DNA of 64,000 nucleotides from a virus: positions 62,001 through 126,000 of IMG/VR virus record IMGVR_UViG_3300027714_000004; one strand, given 5' to 3'. Made by a program: the position numbers and the translations under genes. Shown here one piece after another: positions 1-7,838 of this stretch. Positions within the stretch are counted from its first letter, which is position 1, and each line of letters starts with the position of its first letter. The notes beneath the pieces are model-generated. The model made no database searches. It was not told where the DNA came from and was given only the letters and a program-made list of their open reading frames with translations.

Positions 1-82
1 TTCTAGGCATCTCCATTTTTGAAGGAACCCACTTACGAACAGGTAGACGTGTACTGTTCTCTGCTAATGAGATAACGAAATG
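1..82 (+). CDS. 3' end of an unidentified gene (partial)
   Basis: An open frame (third frame) runs from the window edge to a TGA at 80-82 and encodes about 26 C-terminal residues containing FEGTHLRTGRRVLF. The stop overlaps the ATG of the next gene (ATGA), the usual coupling in this genome, which supports it being a real gene end. The fragment is too short for me to name a family. Confidence 0.5.
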
Positions 83-262
83 AAAACCTACGAAGAATTC
101 ATGAAACAGTTCGACGAAGAGATCACTAACAACACCACCGGAGTAGCTGGTGCAGGTGATAACCCAGAACAAATTGTCGTTGTACGCAAAAAACATGACC
201 GTAAGAAGAAGCGCAAAGATGCTGCCGCTATACTCCGAAGAATATTCCCCGATAAATTCTAA
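80..262 (+). CDS. Small basic hypothetical protein, 60 aa
   Basis: Starts at the ATG overlapping the stop of the upstream gene, so it is probably translationally coupled. The N-terminal third is acidic. The C-terminal half is strongly basic, with a Lys/Arg run (KKHDRKKKRKD) followed by a short hydrophobic helix. This could contact nucleic acid, but I recognise no family. It ends about 20 bp before a consensus promoter. Confidence 0.6.
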   Translation: MKTYEEFMKQFDEEITNNTTGVAGAGDNPEQIVVVRKKHDRKKKRKDAAAILRRIFPDKF

Positions 263-280
263 AAAAAATAGATTTACCCC

Positions 281-309
281 TTTACAGAGTACTCATAATA
301 CTATATAAT
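281..309 (+). promoter_or_regulatory. Sigma70-type promoter
   Basis: -35 TTTACA at 281-286 and -10 TATAAT at 304-309 with 17 bp spacing. It lies 26 bp upstream of the ATG at 335, whose leader carries an AAGGA ribosome binding site. Confidence 0.75.
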
Positions 310-334
310 CTATACCTACACTAAGGATTATATT

Positions 335-685
335 ATGAAACTACTGCACCACGCTGACTACATGATAGTCATTCTCGAAAAGATGAATGATGTTGAAGAA
401 GTTCTTGAAGAACTAGTTCCACACCAATTTTGTGAGAGCAATATAATCTATGTTGCTATGCAAGGTTACTCCGTTTTTGACAGAGTGTCCAAAGAAAGAT
501 TCCTAGTACAAAATCCAGAGAGCCCGTTCAGTAATCATCTGATGTGGGAAGGACTCTTTGACTCCGCAGAACAGGAAGACTATATACAAAAGTGTTGCGA
601 GAAGTTCTGGAACACTGGTAAGAAGATGGTTATCGAAGATTACGATTACCAAGAAGATGAACCTTTTTACGATTATAGCAAGTAA
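335..685 (+). CDS. Hypothetical protein, 116 aa
   Basis: ATG preceded by AAGGATTATATT, a clear Shine-Dalgarno sequence, under its own consensus promoter. The protein is acidic, rich in Glu, Asp and aromatics, with an acidic Tyr-rich C-terminus (YDYQEDEPFYDYSK). No membrane segment, signal peptide or known motif is visible. It sits immediately upstream of the ribonucleotide reductase operon, with a separate promoter between. Small acidic early proteins of this kind in phages often bind host proteins, but nothing here shows that. Confidence 0.65.
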   Translation: MKLLHHADYMIVILEKMNDVEEVLEELVPHQFCESNIIYVAMQGYSVFDRVSKERFLVQNPESPFSNHLMWEGLFDSAEQEDYIQKCCEKFWNTGKKMVIEDYDYQEDEPFYDYSK

Positions 686-690
686 AGGGG

Positions 691-719
691 TTGACAAGTA
701 GAGTCCCCTAGAGTATAAT
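691..719 (+). promoter_or_regulatory. Sigma70-type promoter for the nrd operon
   Basis: Perfect TTGACA at 691-696 and TATAAT at 714-719, 17 bp apart. The roughly 75-nt leader holds a small hairpin (GACATC 742-747 with GATGTC 757-762) before nrdA. Confidence 0.85.
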
Positions 720-797
720 ATAGCAGATCTACTACATAGAAGACATCACTAATAAAGATGTCCTGATATAACTTACACGCAATATAATGGAATAATA

Positions 798-2795
798 ATG
801 ACAGTTGAAGTGAAATATGAACGGGACGAATTACTCACAGATTATGCTGTGGGTATGCTAAAAGACTTCTATATGGTCGACGGAGAGACCTCTCCTCAAG
901 ATGCATATGCCAGAGCAGCGACTGCTTGGTCTATGTATAAAGGTCAGTTGGATGAAGTGTTGGCACGAAGACTGTATGAGTATGTTTCCAAGAAATGGTT
1001 CATGTTTTCCTCCCCCGTACTGTCAAATGCTCCGGTAGGTGATAAAAAATCTAAAGGATTGCCGATCTCATGTTTCCTTACATACGTACCTGATACGTTA
1101 GAAGGTTTAATCGAGCACTCTTCTGAGTTGCGTTGGTTGTCCGTGATGGGTGGTGGTGTCGGTGGCCACTGGGGTGACGTGCGTACGGTGTCTGACATTG
1201 CGCCTGGCCCGATTCCTTTCCTACACACAGTAGACGCAGACATGATTGCGTATCGTCAAGGGAAGACCCGTAAGGGGTCATATGCGGCATACCTAGATGT
1301 GCATCATCCAGACATTATAGAATTCCTAAATATACGTATCCCTACTGGGGACGTACAAAGGAAAGCATTGAACATTCACAATGCTATAAATATTACTGAT
1401 GAGTTTATGACCGCAGTAATAGGTAACACAGATTTTAACTTGCGTGACCCCAAAGATGGTTCAGTAAAAGAAGCTATCGATGCACGTAAGTTATGGGAAA
1501 GAATCCTTGAGGTTCGATTCCGTACGGGTGAACCGTACTTAAACTTTATTGACGCTGCGAATCGCGATCTCCCCCAACCTCTAAAGGATAAGGGACTAAA
1601 GATTCACGGGTCAAACTTATGTAATGAAATTCACTTACCGACATCAGAAGATAGAACTGCGGTATGTTGTCTGTCTTCCCTCAACTTAGAGTACTATGAG
1701 GATTGGAAGGACACCAACATTGTACGAGATATCGTCCGTATGTTGGATAACGTTCTTGAGTACTTTATTGAGAACGCACCGGACAGCATCTCTAGAGCAA
1801 GATACTCTGCGGAACGTGAAAGATCAATTGGATTGGGTGCAATGGGATTCCATTCACTCTTACAGAAACACTCTGTTGCTTGGGAGTCTGATAAAGCTCG
1901 GGAAATTAATAAAGTAGTTTTCGAGAATATTAAGAAACAAGCAGTAGAAGAGTCTTGGCTCCTTGCGAAAGAGCGAGGTGAATACTCGGACGGTTTAGGT
2001 TCAGGGGTGCGTAATTCGCATCTACTTGCAATAGCACCTAACGCATCGTCGGGAGTCATTTTATCAACGTCACCATCGATCGAACCACTGAAGGCTTGTG
2101 CATACACGCACAGAACTCGTGCTGGTTCTTTCCTAGTGAAGAACGTCTATCTGACCAAACTCCTACGGGATAAGGGTCATGATAACGCGTCCACGTGGAC
2201 TAGTATTATCACCAAGAAGGGGTCGGTGCAACACCTACCCTTCCTGAACGAAGGTGAGAAGGCAATATACAAGACCGCGGCGGAACTAGACCAGAATTGG
2301 GTGGTGACTCATGCAGCCGACAGACAACCATTTATCTGTCAGGGGCAGTCCGTTAATCTATTCTTCCCATCGGGTACACCTAAGAGTTATGTTAATAAGG
2401 TGCACTTCAACGCATGGAAGAAAGGATTGAAGGGATTGTACTATCTACGTACAGAAGCAAGTTCCCGTGCAGAGACCGTGTCAGACAAAGTAGAACGTGT
2501 TGCGTTACAAGAAGACAACCGTACTATAGTCTATGGAAAGGACAACTGTCCGTTCTGTAAAATGGCAGTAGAGGAACTTACGATACGCGGGATAGTATTC
2601 GATTACATTGATCTTGCGGAGATTAAGAAAACTGCCGCAGAGGTTACGGGTCGATCTGTAACGTCAGTTCCTCAGATCTACTATGAGGGAAGATATATCG
2701 GAGGTTACGAAGATCTCATGATACATCTCAAGGGTGGTGCCGACTATGAGTTGGTGCAAGGGAACGACGATGAGTGCAGGGCCTGTGAAGGGTAA
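798..2795 (+). CDS. nrdA: Class Ia ribonucleotide reductase large subunit with internal glutaredoxin domain
   Basis: Reduces ribonucleoside diphosphates to deoxyribonucleotides together with the small subunit encoded next to it. Catalytic features are visible: C92 in the SCFLTYV segment, NLCNEI (N273, C275, E277), C291 in CCLSSLNL, and a YYLRTE pair fitting the radical-relay tyrosines. The N-terminal ATP-cone typical of E. coli NrdA is absent, so dATP feedback through that domain is not expected. After the barrel comes a glutaredoxin domain (CPFC at 584-587, SVPQIY cis-proline loop). The chain still ends in a Cys pair (ECRACEG), like the usual C-terminal redox tail. The fused glutaredoxin could recharge this tail in cis. 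At 665 aa it is shorter than bacterial NrdA (about 760). Confidence 0.95.
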   Translation: MTVEVKYERDELLTDYAVGMLKDFYMVDGETSPQDAYARAATAWSMYKGQLDEVLARRLYEYVSKKWFMFSSPVLSNAPVGDKKSKGLPISCFLTYVPDTLEGLIEHSSELRWLSVMGGGVGGHWGDVRTVSDIAPGPIPFLHTVDADMIAYRQGKTRKGSYAAYLDVHHPDIIEFLNIRIPTGDVQRKALNIHNAINITDEFMTAVIGNTDFNLRDPKDGSVKEAIDARKLWERILEVRFRTGEPYLNFIDAANRDLPQPLKDKGLKIHGSNLCNEIHLPTSEDRTAVCCLSSLNLEYYEDWKDTNIVRDIVRMLDNVLEYFIENAPDSISRARYSAERERSIGLGAMGFHSLLQKHSVAWESDKAREINKVVFENIKKQAVEESWLLAKERGEYSDGLGSGVRNSHLLAIAPNASSGVILSTSPSIEPLKACAYTHRTRAGSFLVKNVYLTKLLRDKGHDNASTWTSIITKKGSVQHLPFLNEGEKAIYKTAAELDQNWVVTHAADRQPFICQGQSVNLFFPSGTPKSYVNKVHFNAWKKGLKGLYYLRTEASSRAETVSDKVERVALQEDNRTIVYGKDNCPFCKMAVEELTIRGIVFDYIDLAEIKKTAAEVTGRSVTSVPQIYYEGRYIGGYEDLMIHLKGGADYELVQGNDDECRACEG

Positions 2796-2813
2796 TCCAA
2801 CAGATTAATTTTC

Positions 2814-2831
2814 GGGGGTCAATGCACCCCC
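2814..2831 (+). other. Hairpin between nrdA and nrdB
   Basis: GGGGGT (2814-2819) pairs with ACCCCC (2826-2831) around a 6-nt loop. There is no U-run after it, so it is more likely an mRNA stability or processing element than a terminator. Confidence 0.45.
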
Positions 2832-2853
2832 TTACTATATTACAAGGACACAT

Positions 2854-3828
2854 ATGTCATTATTAAAAACTTCAGAAACATACAAACCTTTCCTATACCC
2901 ATGGGCGGTAGATCTGACAAAGAAGCACGAAGAGATCCACTGGGTCGAAGATGAAGCGGAATTGTCCGAAGACGTACAGGATTGGAAGACCAAACTCTCT
3001 GATAAAGAAAAAGTGTTTATCACTCATGTGCTACGATTGTTTACTCAGTCTGACGTACAGGTAGGTGAGAATTACCATGAGCTTCTAATACCTAAGTTTA
3101 AGAATAATGAAGTTCGTAACATGTTAGCATCCTTTGCTAATCGTGAGGGAGTACACCAACGTGCGTACGCCCTGTTGAACGACACCCTAGGGTTACCCGA
3201 CGAAGACTTCCACGCATTCCTAGAGTACAAAGAGATGGCGGATAAGATCTCCTTTATGAAAGAGGGTAACAGTTCTAGTCATATGGGTCTCGCACTATCT
3301 CTAGCACAATCTGTGTTCAACGAAGGTATGTCTGTATTTGCATCATTCGTTATGTTACTTAACTTCCAACGTTTTGGAAAGATGAAGGGTATGGCAACAA
3401 TCGTCGAGTGGTCAATCCGCGACGAGACTCTTCATGTACAAGGTAACGCGAAACTATTCCGTGAGTTCTGCGAAGAGCATCCACGGGTCGTTAACGACGA
3501 ACTGAAGTCTAAGATCTACCAGATGGCTGAGAATGCTGTTGCACTAGAAGACAAGTTCATTCAACTTGCATTTAAAGGGAATGAGGTACAGGGTCTAACT
3601 AAGAAAGAAGTCCGCGACTATATTCGTCATATTGCGGATCGTCGTCTACTTCAGTTAGGTATGAAACCTTCATTCAAACAAAAAACAAATCCTCTACCTT
3701 GGTTGGACTGGGTACTGAACGGAGCATCACACGACAACTTCTTTGAGAAACGTGTTACAGAATATTCCGCGAATGGTATGGAAGGTGAAGACTTCGGTTG
3801 GGATGAACTGGAACAAGAGGAATCGTAA
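2854..3828 (+). CDS. nrdB: Class Ia ribonucleotide reductase small (radical) subunit
   Basis: Holds the di-iron/tyrosyl-radical cofactor that starts catalysis in the large subunit. The expected ligands are present in order: D67, E98 and H101 with the radical tyrosine Y105 (pattern ExxHxxxY), E157, and E191/H194 in RDETLH. The length of 324 aa is a little below the E. coli protein (376). A good AAGGA ribosome binding site precedes the ATG. The stop overlaps the start of the next small ORF (TAATG), so it is part of a tightly coupled operon with nrdA. Confidence 0.96.
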   Translation: MSLLKTSETYKPFLYPWAVDLTKKHEEIHWVEDEAELSEDVQDWKTKLSDKEKVFITHVLRLFTQSDVQVGENYHELLIPKFKNNEVRNMLASFANREGVHQRAYALLNDTLGLPDEDFHAFLEYKEMADKISFMKEGNSSSHMGLALSLAQSVFNEGMSVFASFVMLLNFQRFGKMKGMATIVEWSIRDETLHVQGNAKLFREFCEEHPRVVNDELKSKIYQMAENAVALEDKFIQLAFKGNEVQGLTKKEVRDYIRHIADRRLLQLGMKPSFKQKTNPLPWLDWVLNGASHDNFFEKRVTEYSANGMEGEDFGWDELEQEES

Positions 3829-3965
3829 TGGAAATCGAGTATACTATTGACTGTCCCATATGTGATATTCAAACGATTGTTCGGGTACCATACGAAGATG
3901 ACATCCCACGTCACTGTCCTATGTGTAGTTCGGACATTGAAGCTGAGTCATCCGAAGAAGAGTGA
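3828..3965 (+). CDS. 45-aa zinc-ribbon-like protein
   Basis: The ATG overlaps the nrdB stop (TAATG), so translation is probably coupled. The protein has two CPxC pairs (CPIC near residue 9, CPMC near residue 30) about 20 residues apart, the layout of a minimal zinc ribbon, and ends in an acidic tail (ESSEEE). Its position as the last cistron of the nrd operon suggests a role linked to nucleotide synthesis or DNA, but the function is unknown. Confidence 0.7.
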   Translation: MEIEYTIDCPICDIQTIVRVPYEDDIPRHCPMCSSDIEAESSEEE

Positions 3966-3989
3966 GTTATCCTACCTATAAGTAGGTGT

Positions 3990-4406
3990 ATGAACTGGAC
4001 ATTTGAAAATACCCCCTTTGACCCTGAAGAGTCTTTCCTCGAAGACTTTCAGGGTTTCGTTTATCTGATTACTGAGCTCAACACGGGCAAGAAGTACATC
4101 GGAAAGAAATTCTTTTGGAAACCTAAAACACTGCCAGTGACGAAGACACGAAAGCGTAAAGTAAAGACGCGAGTAGTGTCGGACTGGAAGAAGTACTATG
4201 GATCTAGCCTAGAACTGAAGACGTTAGTAAAAGAGAATGGTGGGGACAACTACAAACGAGAAGTACTCAAACTGTGTCGCACCAAAGGAGAATGTTCCTA
4301 TTATGAGGCGAAACTACAGTTTGAGTTTGATGTTCTACTCAGAGATGATTTCTACAACGCGTTCATTGGATGCAAGATCCACGCGAAGCATCTCCCTAAA
4401 GATTAG
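3990..4406 (+). CDS. GIY-YIG-like putative endonuclease, 138 aa
   Basis: Near residues 24-40 it has VYLITELNTGKKYIGKK, which matches the two-part GIY-YIG nuclease signature, followed by a basic stretch and a late EAKLQFEFDVL segment that could supply the catalytic Glu. GIY-YIG proteins in T4-type phages include homing enzymes and host-DNA endonuclease II; which role applies here is not clear. The gene is 24 bp downstream of the zinc-ribbon ORF and overlaps tail-to-tail by 4 bp with the leftward gene at 4403-4720. Confidence 0.65.
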   Translation: MNWTFENTPFDPEESFLEDFQGFVYLITELNTGKKYIGKKFFWKPKTLPVTKTRKRKVKTRVVSDWKKYYGSSLELKTLVKENGGDNYKREVLKLCRTKGECSYYEAKLQFEFDVLLRDDFYNAFIGCKIHAKHLPKD

Positions 4407-4720
4407 ACATCCGCAGTAAAGACCTCGTCGAATCCAACTGGCGCAACTTCATAAGTCGAATTTCCGAGAATCATCATATCGCCCATTGACGTTGAACGTA
4501 GTCCGTACGTCTGGCCATCGATCTCTGGCAACGAAGTTAGCACAGTAACGTTTACCGAAGAATCCGGATTACCTTTACGACTCCACGAACCCTTCAGGTT
4601 TTGTGTGCGCAAGTATGCATAGGACAATGCCTCCTCACCAGTACGCTTGCCTACATTAACATCAGCAACCATCTTAGGGAATTTCTCGAACGCTTGGTGT
4701 ATCACGGTAACCTTATTCAT
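4403..4720 (-). CDS. Hypothetical protein, 105 aa
   Basis: Leftward gene whose ATG overlaps the stop of the gene upstream of it (TAATG), so the two form a coupled pair. No recognised domain. The N-terminal half is basic and polar; the C-terminal half looks beta-rich with many Gly, Ser and Thr. It converges on the GIY-YIG-like gene. Confidence 0.65.
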   Translation of the reverse strand: MNKVTVIHQAFEKFPKMVADVNVGKRTGEEALSYAYLRTQNLKGSWSRKGNPDSSVNVTVLTSLPEIDGQTYGLRSTSMGDMMILGNSTYEVAPVGFDEVFTADV

Positions 4721-4857
4721 TATTGAAACCCTCCTAGGGCAGTAATTTCCTTAATAAGTGCAGAGTACTGTCTATTGTACTCCGCTTCACTGTAAATCTC
4801 TGATGCCTCAATCAGCATCGCAAGGTCGTTCATTAGGTTAGAAATATAATCAGTCAT
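4720..4857 (-). CDS. Small hypothetical protein, 45 aa
   Basis: I place the start at 4857 (MTDYISNLMND) because a GAGAGAGA ribosome binding site lies just upstream, exactly as in the other promoter-leader cassette genes. A longer reading from 4932 would run through the promoter. The product is short, acidic and helical (NDLAMLIEASEIYSEAEYN). First gene of a two-gene leftward operon. Confidence 0.65.
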   Translation of the reverse strand: MTDYISNLMNDLAMLIEASEIYSEAEYNRQYSALIKEITALGGFQ

Positions 4858-4891
4858 AACAATTCTCTCTCTCAACTCAATTTGTACAGCT

Positions 4892-4920
4892 ATTATAGTC
4901 CTTTTGGGAACATATTGCAA
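4892..4920 (-). promoter_or_regulatory. Promoter-leader cassette, leftward copy
   Basis: On the minus strand: -35 TTGCAA (4920-4915), 17 bp, -10 TATAAT (4897-4892), then AGCTGTACAAATTGAG and GAGAGAGA before the ATG at 4857. This is the same arrangement as the rightward cassettes. Confidence 0.8.
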
Positions 4921-4969
4921 GGCATATATCATCTTTCTTTAGAACCTTTTTGCATATAGGGGGTAGGTA

Positions 4970-4986
4970 TATAACAAAATGGTCTA
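4970..4986 (+). repeat. 17-bp direct repeat, copy 1
   Basis: TATAACAAAATGGTCTA occurs here and again at 26732-26748, each time just upstream of a cassette promoter. The rest of the two promoter regions is also alike. Confidence 0.85.
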
Positions 4987-5005
4987 TATGTTATGGAAAT
5001 AAGTG

Positions 5006-5034
5006 TTGACATTTGTTTCATAAACAAGTATAAT
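5006..5034 (+). promoter_or_regulatory. Promoter-leader cassette
   Basis: TTGACA 5006-5011, 17 bp, TATAAT 5029-5034, followed by AGCTACATAAAGTCGAGTTG and the GAGAGAGA ribosome binding site. It is preceded by AATAAGT in the same phase as the right arm of the palindromes at 6012 and 6802. Confidence 0.88.
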
Positions 5035-5069
5035 AGCTACATAAAGTCGAGTTGAGAGAGAGAATTGTT

Positions 5070-5216
5070 ATGATTAAATATGTATTGAGAAACGTTGTTA
5101 ATGACCAGTTAATTAACTGTAAGATGTTTGACACTGCTGTCGATGCCATGTGGTATCGTCATACTTATCTTGAACGTGATACTGCTTGGGTTGACCATGT
5201 GGAGATTGAGAAATAA
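5070..5216 (+). CDS. Small hypothetical protein, 48 aa
   Basis: ATG at 5070 is 7 nt after a GAGAGAGA ribosome binding site in a cassette leader. The 48-residue product (MIKYVLRNVV..., ending HVEIEK) has no recognised motif. It is the only gene between two promoters and so forms a monocistronic early unit. Confidence 0.65.
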   Translation: MIKYVLRNVVNDQLINCKMFDTAVDAMWYRHTYLERDTAWVDHVEIEK

Positions 5217-5221
5217 AAGCC

Positions 5222-5250
5222 TTGCTTTTTGTGAAACCCTGTGGTATAAT
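5222..5250 (+). promoter_or_regulatory. Promoter-leader cassette
   Basis: TTGCTT 5222-5227, 17 bp, TATAAT 5245-5250, followed by AGCTATACAAATTGAGTTGA and GAGA before the ATG at 5281. Confidence 0.82.
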
Positions 5251-5280
5251 AGCTATACAAATTGAGTTGAGAGAAAAATT

Positions 5281-5784
5281 ATGAAAATTGTTATCCAGAC
5301 ACAACTACGCGAGAACTATGGTGCCCATACGTGGGACGGTGAAGGTAGATGTCCTCAACACTGGAAGTGTAAGGGTGGTAACACCTACTTCGTCGACTGC
5401 ACCTTAGAAGAGGCGCAAGACCCAGGCTACTGGTGTGAGTTAGCGTCTCTCATTAATGTACGTGACGAGTACTCTGATGAGTACATAATTAGTGACGCGT
5501 TAGTGGATGCGATTGATTTCGATCCATCTAACTACCTCGAACATTGGGAGAACCCAATCTATTTGGAGAGAACCAATGGGGTTAATTGGGACGCTCAACA
5601 GATTTCTGAGTACAGTGAATACTTCCCTGCTCATGGGATTCTGAAACAGAAAGTGACTTCTTGGATGATGTTCCCAAATGGGATTATAGAACACCACTCA
5701 GTTCTAGTCGAGACATGTGAGGGTGACTGGATGAACTGGAAAGACGCAAACGAATATTACTCTAAAATGAAAGGAAATGTATAA
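5281..5784 (+). CDS. Hypothetical protein, 167 aa
   Basis: Cassette-driven early gene. The protein is acidic, rich in Trp, Tyr and Asp, with Cys residues in the N-terminal third (GRCPQHWKCKGG) and no membrane segment. I do not recognise the family. Its stop overlaps the start of the next gene (TAATG), making a two-gene operon. Confidence 0.7.
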   Translation: MKIVIQTQLRENYGAHTWDGEGRCPQHWKCKGGNTYFVDCTLEEAQDPGYWCELASLINVRDEYSDEYIISDALVDAIDFDPSNYLEHWENPIYLERTNGVNWDAQQISEYSEYFPAHGILKQKVTSWMMFPNGIIEHHSVLVETCEGDWMNWKDANEYYSKMKGNV

Positions 5785-6008
5785 TGAATAAGAATGGTAT
5801 GGCATATTGCGATTACATCGCACACACAATTATTAGACCAGCAATGTTAGAAGACGGATACAATGAGTGTGGGGGTGTTATCAGAGAGGTAGGTCACGTG
5901 AAGATGGATCTGGAGCCTATAGATGGGTATATGTTATCCACCGACAAGACTTTGGACGTGATAGATATGAACGGTAAGAAGTATCGAATCACGGTTGAGG
6001 AAATTTAA
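5784..6008 (+). CDS. Hypothetical protein, 74 aa
   Basis: Start codon overlaps the stop of the upstream gene. The C-terminal part (DVIDMNGKKYRITVEEI) reads as a short beta-hairpin. No known motif. Confidence 0.65.
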   Translation: MNKNGMAYCDYIAHTIIRPAMLEDGYNECGGVIREVGHVKMDLEPIDGYMLSTDKTLDVIDMNGKKYRITVEEI

Positions 6009-6011
6009 TTA

Positions 6012-6030
6012 ACTTATTTTGAAAATAAGT
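6012..6030 (+). promoter_or_regulatory. 19-bp palindrome abutting a -35 box (site 1)
   Basis: ACTTATTTT-G-AAAATAAGT is a perfect inverted repeat that ends one base before TTGACA at 6032. The same element in the same phase occurs at 6802-6820 and 11510-11528. It could be an RNA polymerase UP element or an operator. Confidence 0.7.
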
Positions 6031-6031
6031 G

Positions 6032-6060
6032 TTGACAAACGTTTCGATAAGATGTATAAT
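6032..6060 (+). promoter_or_regulatory. Promoter-leader cassette
   Basis: TTGACA 6032-6037, 17 bp, TATAAT 6055-6060, then AGCTACATAAACTGATAATG and GAGAGAGA before the ATG at 6097. Confidence 0.88.
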
Positions 6061-6096
6061 AGCTACATAAACTGATAATGAGAGAGAGATTTGACT

Positions 6097-6369
6097 ATGG
6101 CTACTAACTACTTCGGTCTAAGAAAAAACCCTGAGTTCACCAACTTCCGCAACTACGTTCTGTCGTTCTATGCGTACGACGGTCTTTACCCTGTAGAAGG
6201 TCTCAGCGTTGAAGTCGTTGAACGTGCTATTGTTAAGTATATAGAAATCTGTTCTAGTCCTGCTCAACCAGAGTCTTGGGGTAATGGAGACTCTCTTGAC
6301 CGTGAGAGAGTCCGTGATCTGATTATCGACCCAACTTCTAGTAAACTTAAAGTCAAGGAGACTGTGTAA
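6097..6369 (+). CDS. Hypothetical protein, 90 aa
   Basis: The ATG at 6097 is preferred over an in-frame TTG at 6091 because the GAGAGAGA site sits at normal distance from it. The protein begins MATNYFGLRKNPEF and is otherwise featureless. Its stop is followed directly by the next ATG (TAATG), so it heads a three-gene operon (6097-6793). Confidence 0.68.
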   Translation: MATNYFGLRKNPEFTNFRNYVLSFYAYDGLYPVEGLSVEVVERAIVKYIEICSSPAQPESWGNGDSLDRERVRDLIIDPTSSKLKVKETV

Positions 6370-6641
6370 TGAAAGCAATCACTTATATATCTGACCCAAG
6401 CCATTCGTACCTGAAGGTTGATGTACGCACTGTAGAGAACCTAGGGTTCATGAACAAGATCTCTGAGTATTCTTTCTTCAATGACAAGAGCATATGGTTA
6501 GAGTGCGACTGTGATGCGCAACTGTTCTTCGATGCGTTAGATGAACGCGGCCTCCCCGAACCAACTATCTACATGAAATCCATTAATAGTCAGGGACGGT
6601 TCCGATTGTACCCACGGTTCTCTGCGAAGGCGGCCGCATGA
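6369..6641 (+). CDS. Hypothetical protein, 90 aa
   Basis: Second gene of the operon, coupled by stop/start overlap at both ends. Mixed alpha/beta sequence with three acidic Cys-containing residues in WLECDCDAQLFF. No family recognised. Confidence 0.65.
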   Translation: MKAITYISDPSHSYLKVDVRTVENLGFMNKISEYSFFNDKSIWLECDCDAQLFFDALDERGLPEPTIYMKSINSQGRFRLYPRFSAKAAA

Positions 6642-6793
6642 ATATGGACGTAATGAATCTTGAATGGGTTGACAGTTTAGGGGAGAGACATATTGTGTGG
6701 AATGTCCAGAACCCCGAAAAGATGAAGCGAGACCTCATCGCCCTCAACGTTCCGGAAGATAAGATTGAAATCTACGAAAAGGACGTATCTTAA
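6638..6793 (+). CDS. Small hypothetical protein, 51 aa
   Basis: The ATG overlaps the stop of the previous gene (ATGA). The 51-aa product ends VPEDKIEIYEKDVS. It has no recognised motif, but the coupling and the promoter that follows define it as the last cistron of the operon. Confidence 0.62.
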   Translation: MNMDVMNLEWVDSLGERHIVWNVQNPEKMKRDLIALNVPEDKIEIYEKDVS

Positions 6794-6801
6794 ATTAATT
6801 C

Positions 6802-6820
6802 ACTTATTTTCATAATAAGT
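6802..6820 (+). promoter_or_regulatory. Palindrome abutting a -35 box (site 2)
   Basis: ACTTATT-TTCAT-AATAAGT, with 7-bp arms, ends one base before the TTGACA at 6822, the same phase as at 6012-6030. Confidence 0.65.
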
Positions 6821-6821
6821 C

Positions 6822-6850
6822 TTGACAAGTAATGAAAACAAGTGTATAAT
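6822..6850 (+). promoter_or_regulatory. Promoter-leader cassette
   Basis: TTGACA 6822-6827, 17 bp, TATAAT 6845-6850, then AGCTGTATAAATTAATC and AGAGAGA before the ATG at 6885. Confidence 0.86.
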
Positions 6851-6884
6851 AGCTGTATAAATTAATCAAAAGAGAGAATATATT

Positions 6885-7838
6885 ATGTCTATGAATGATG
6901 TGCTTCAAATCGAAACTTCCGCGACTGTTGGTAAATGCCCTTGGGGTATCGGTACCGAGGTCTCTAACGATCTAACTCCTATCCAGATGATGCAGAAAGC
7001 AGGCGTCGATTGGTCAGTTGAGAAGATCCCTACTTACGCTCGACACAACCTTGTTGAAGTACCTACAGGTATGGAAGCACTTGTGCGTTCTACTGACAGC
7101 AAGATCCTAACCCAAGTGGGTGGTAACTGGAACCCAGTTCAAAACGAAACCGCATTCGAATTCTTCAACGATTACTGCTCTGCCGGTGATATGGAAATGA
7201 GTTCTGCTGGATCTTTGAAAGATGGTAAGATGGTCTACGCAATGGCTAAGGTCAAAGAGTCATTCGACATCCTTGGTGGTGATCAGGTCGATTCATATCT
7301 TTTATTCTCTAACCCACATGAGTACGGTAAGTCAATCGATGTTCGGTTCACTCCGGTTCGTGTAACTTGTATGAACAGTCTGTCCCTTGCGCTGAGGACT
7401 GGTTCGGTTAACTCAACTAAGATCAACCACCGTAAGGCATTTGATGCGGAGCAGGTTAAGGTCACTATGGGTCTTGCCCACGAGAAGTTTGACCAATACA
7501 AAGAGATGGCAGAGTTGTTATCAAAACGACAGTTCACTGCTGATACTCTTATTCAGTACTACAACTCTCTCTTCCCCGCACAAGCTCCTGCGGAAGAAGT
7601 TAGACACTATAATGACCTCGCACCGAATGCCAAGAAGGCATACGAGTTGTTAGAGACTCAGCCAGGCGCTGAGTACGGTCGTGGAACATGGTGGCAGGCG
7701 TTTAACTCAGTTACGTATCTAACTGACCACCGATTAGGTCGTACCGCTGACAGTCGAATGACTTCTGCATGGTACGGTGCAAACCAAGTCAAGAAGAAGC
7801 GTGCAGCTGAACTTGCAGTAGAAATGGCGGTGGCATAA
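6885..7838 (+). CDS. DUF932 phage/plasmid-like protein, 317 aa
   Basis: Matches the DUF932 (TIGR03299) family by the N-terminal pattern with PTYARHNLVEVP and ALVRSTDSKILTQVGGNW, and the mid-region VRFTPVRVTCMNSLSLAL. The family is common on phages and plasmids and often lies near defence or anti-defence genes, but its biochemical role is not established. This is the strongest cassette gene by length and the first of a three-gene unit (next start overlaps its stop). Confidence 0.85.
   Translation: MSMNDVLQIETSATVGKCPWGIGTEVSNDLTPIQMMQKAGVDWSVEKIPTYARHNLVEVPTGMEALVRSTDSKILTQVGGNWNPVQNETAFEFFNDYCSAGDMEMSSAGSLKDGKMVYAMAKVKESFDILGGDQVDSYLLFSNPHEYGKSIDVRFTPVRVTCMNSLSLALRTGSVNSTKINHRKAFDAEQVKVTMGLAHEKFDQYKEMAELLSKRQFTADTLIQYYNSLFPAQAPAEEVRHYNDLAPNAKKAYELLETQPGAEYGRGTWWQAFNSVTYLTDHRLGRTADSRMTSAWYGANQVKKKRAAELAVEMAVA

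Noticed and set aside
2814-2831. Terminator between nrdA and nrdB
   Set aside because: The stem is good but no T run follows and the two genes form one pathway; kept only as a hairpin.
6091-6099. TTG start for the gene at 6097
   Set aside because: The ATG two codons later has correct spacing from GAGAGAGA.
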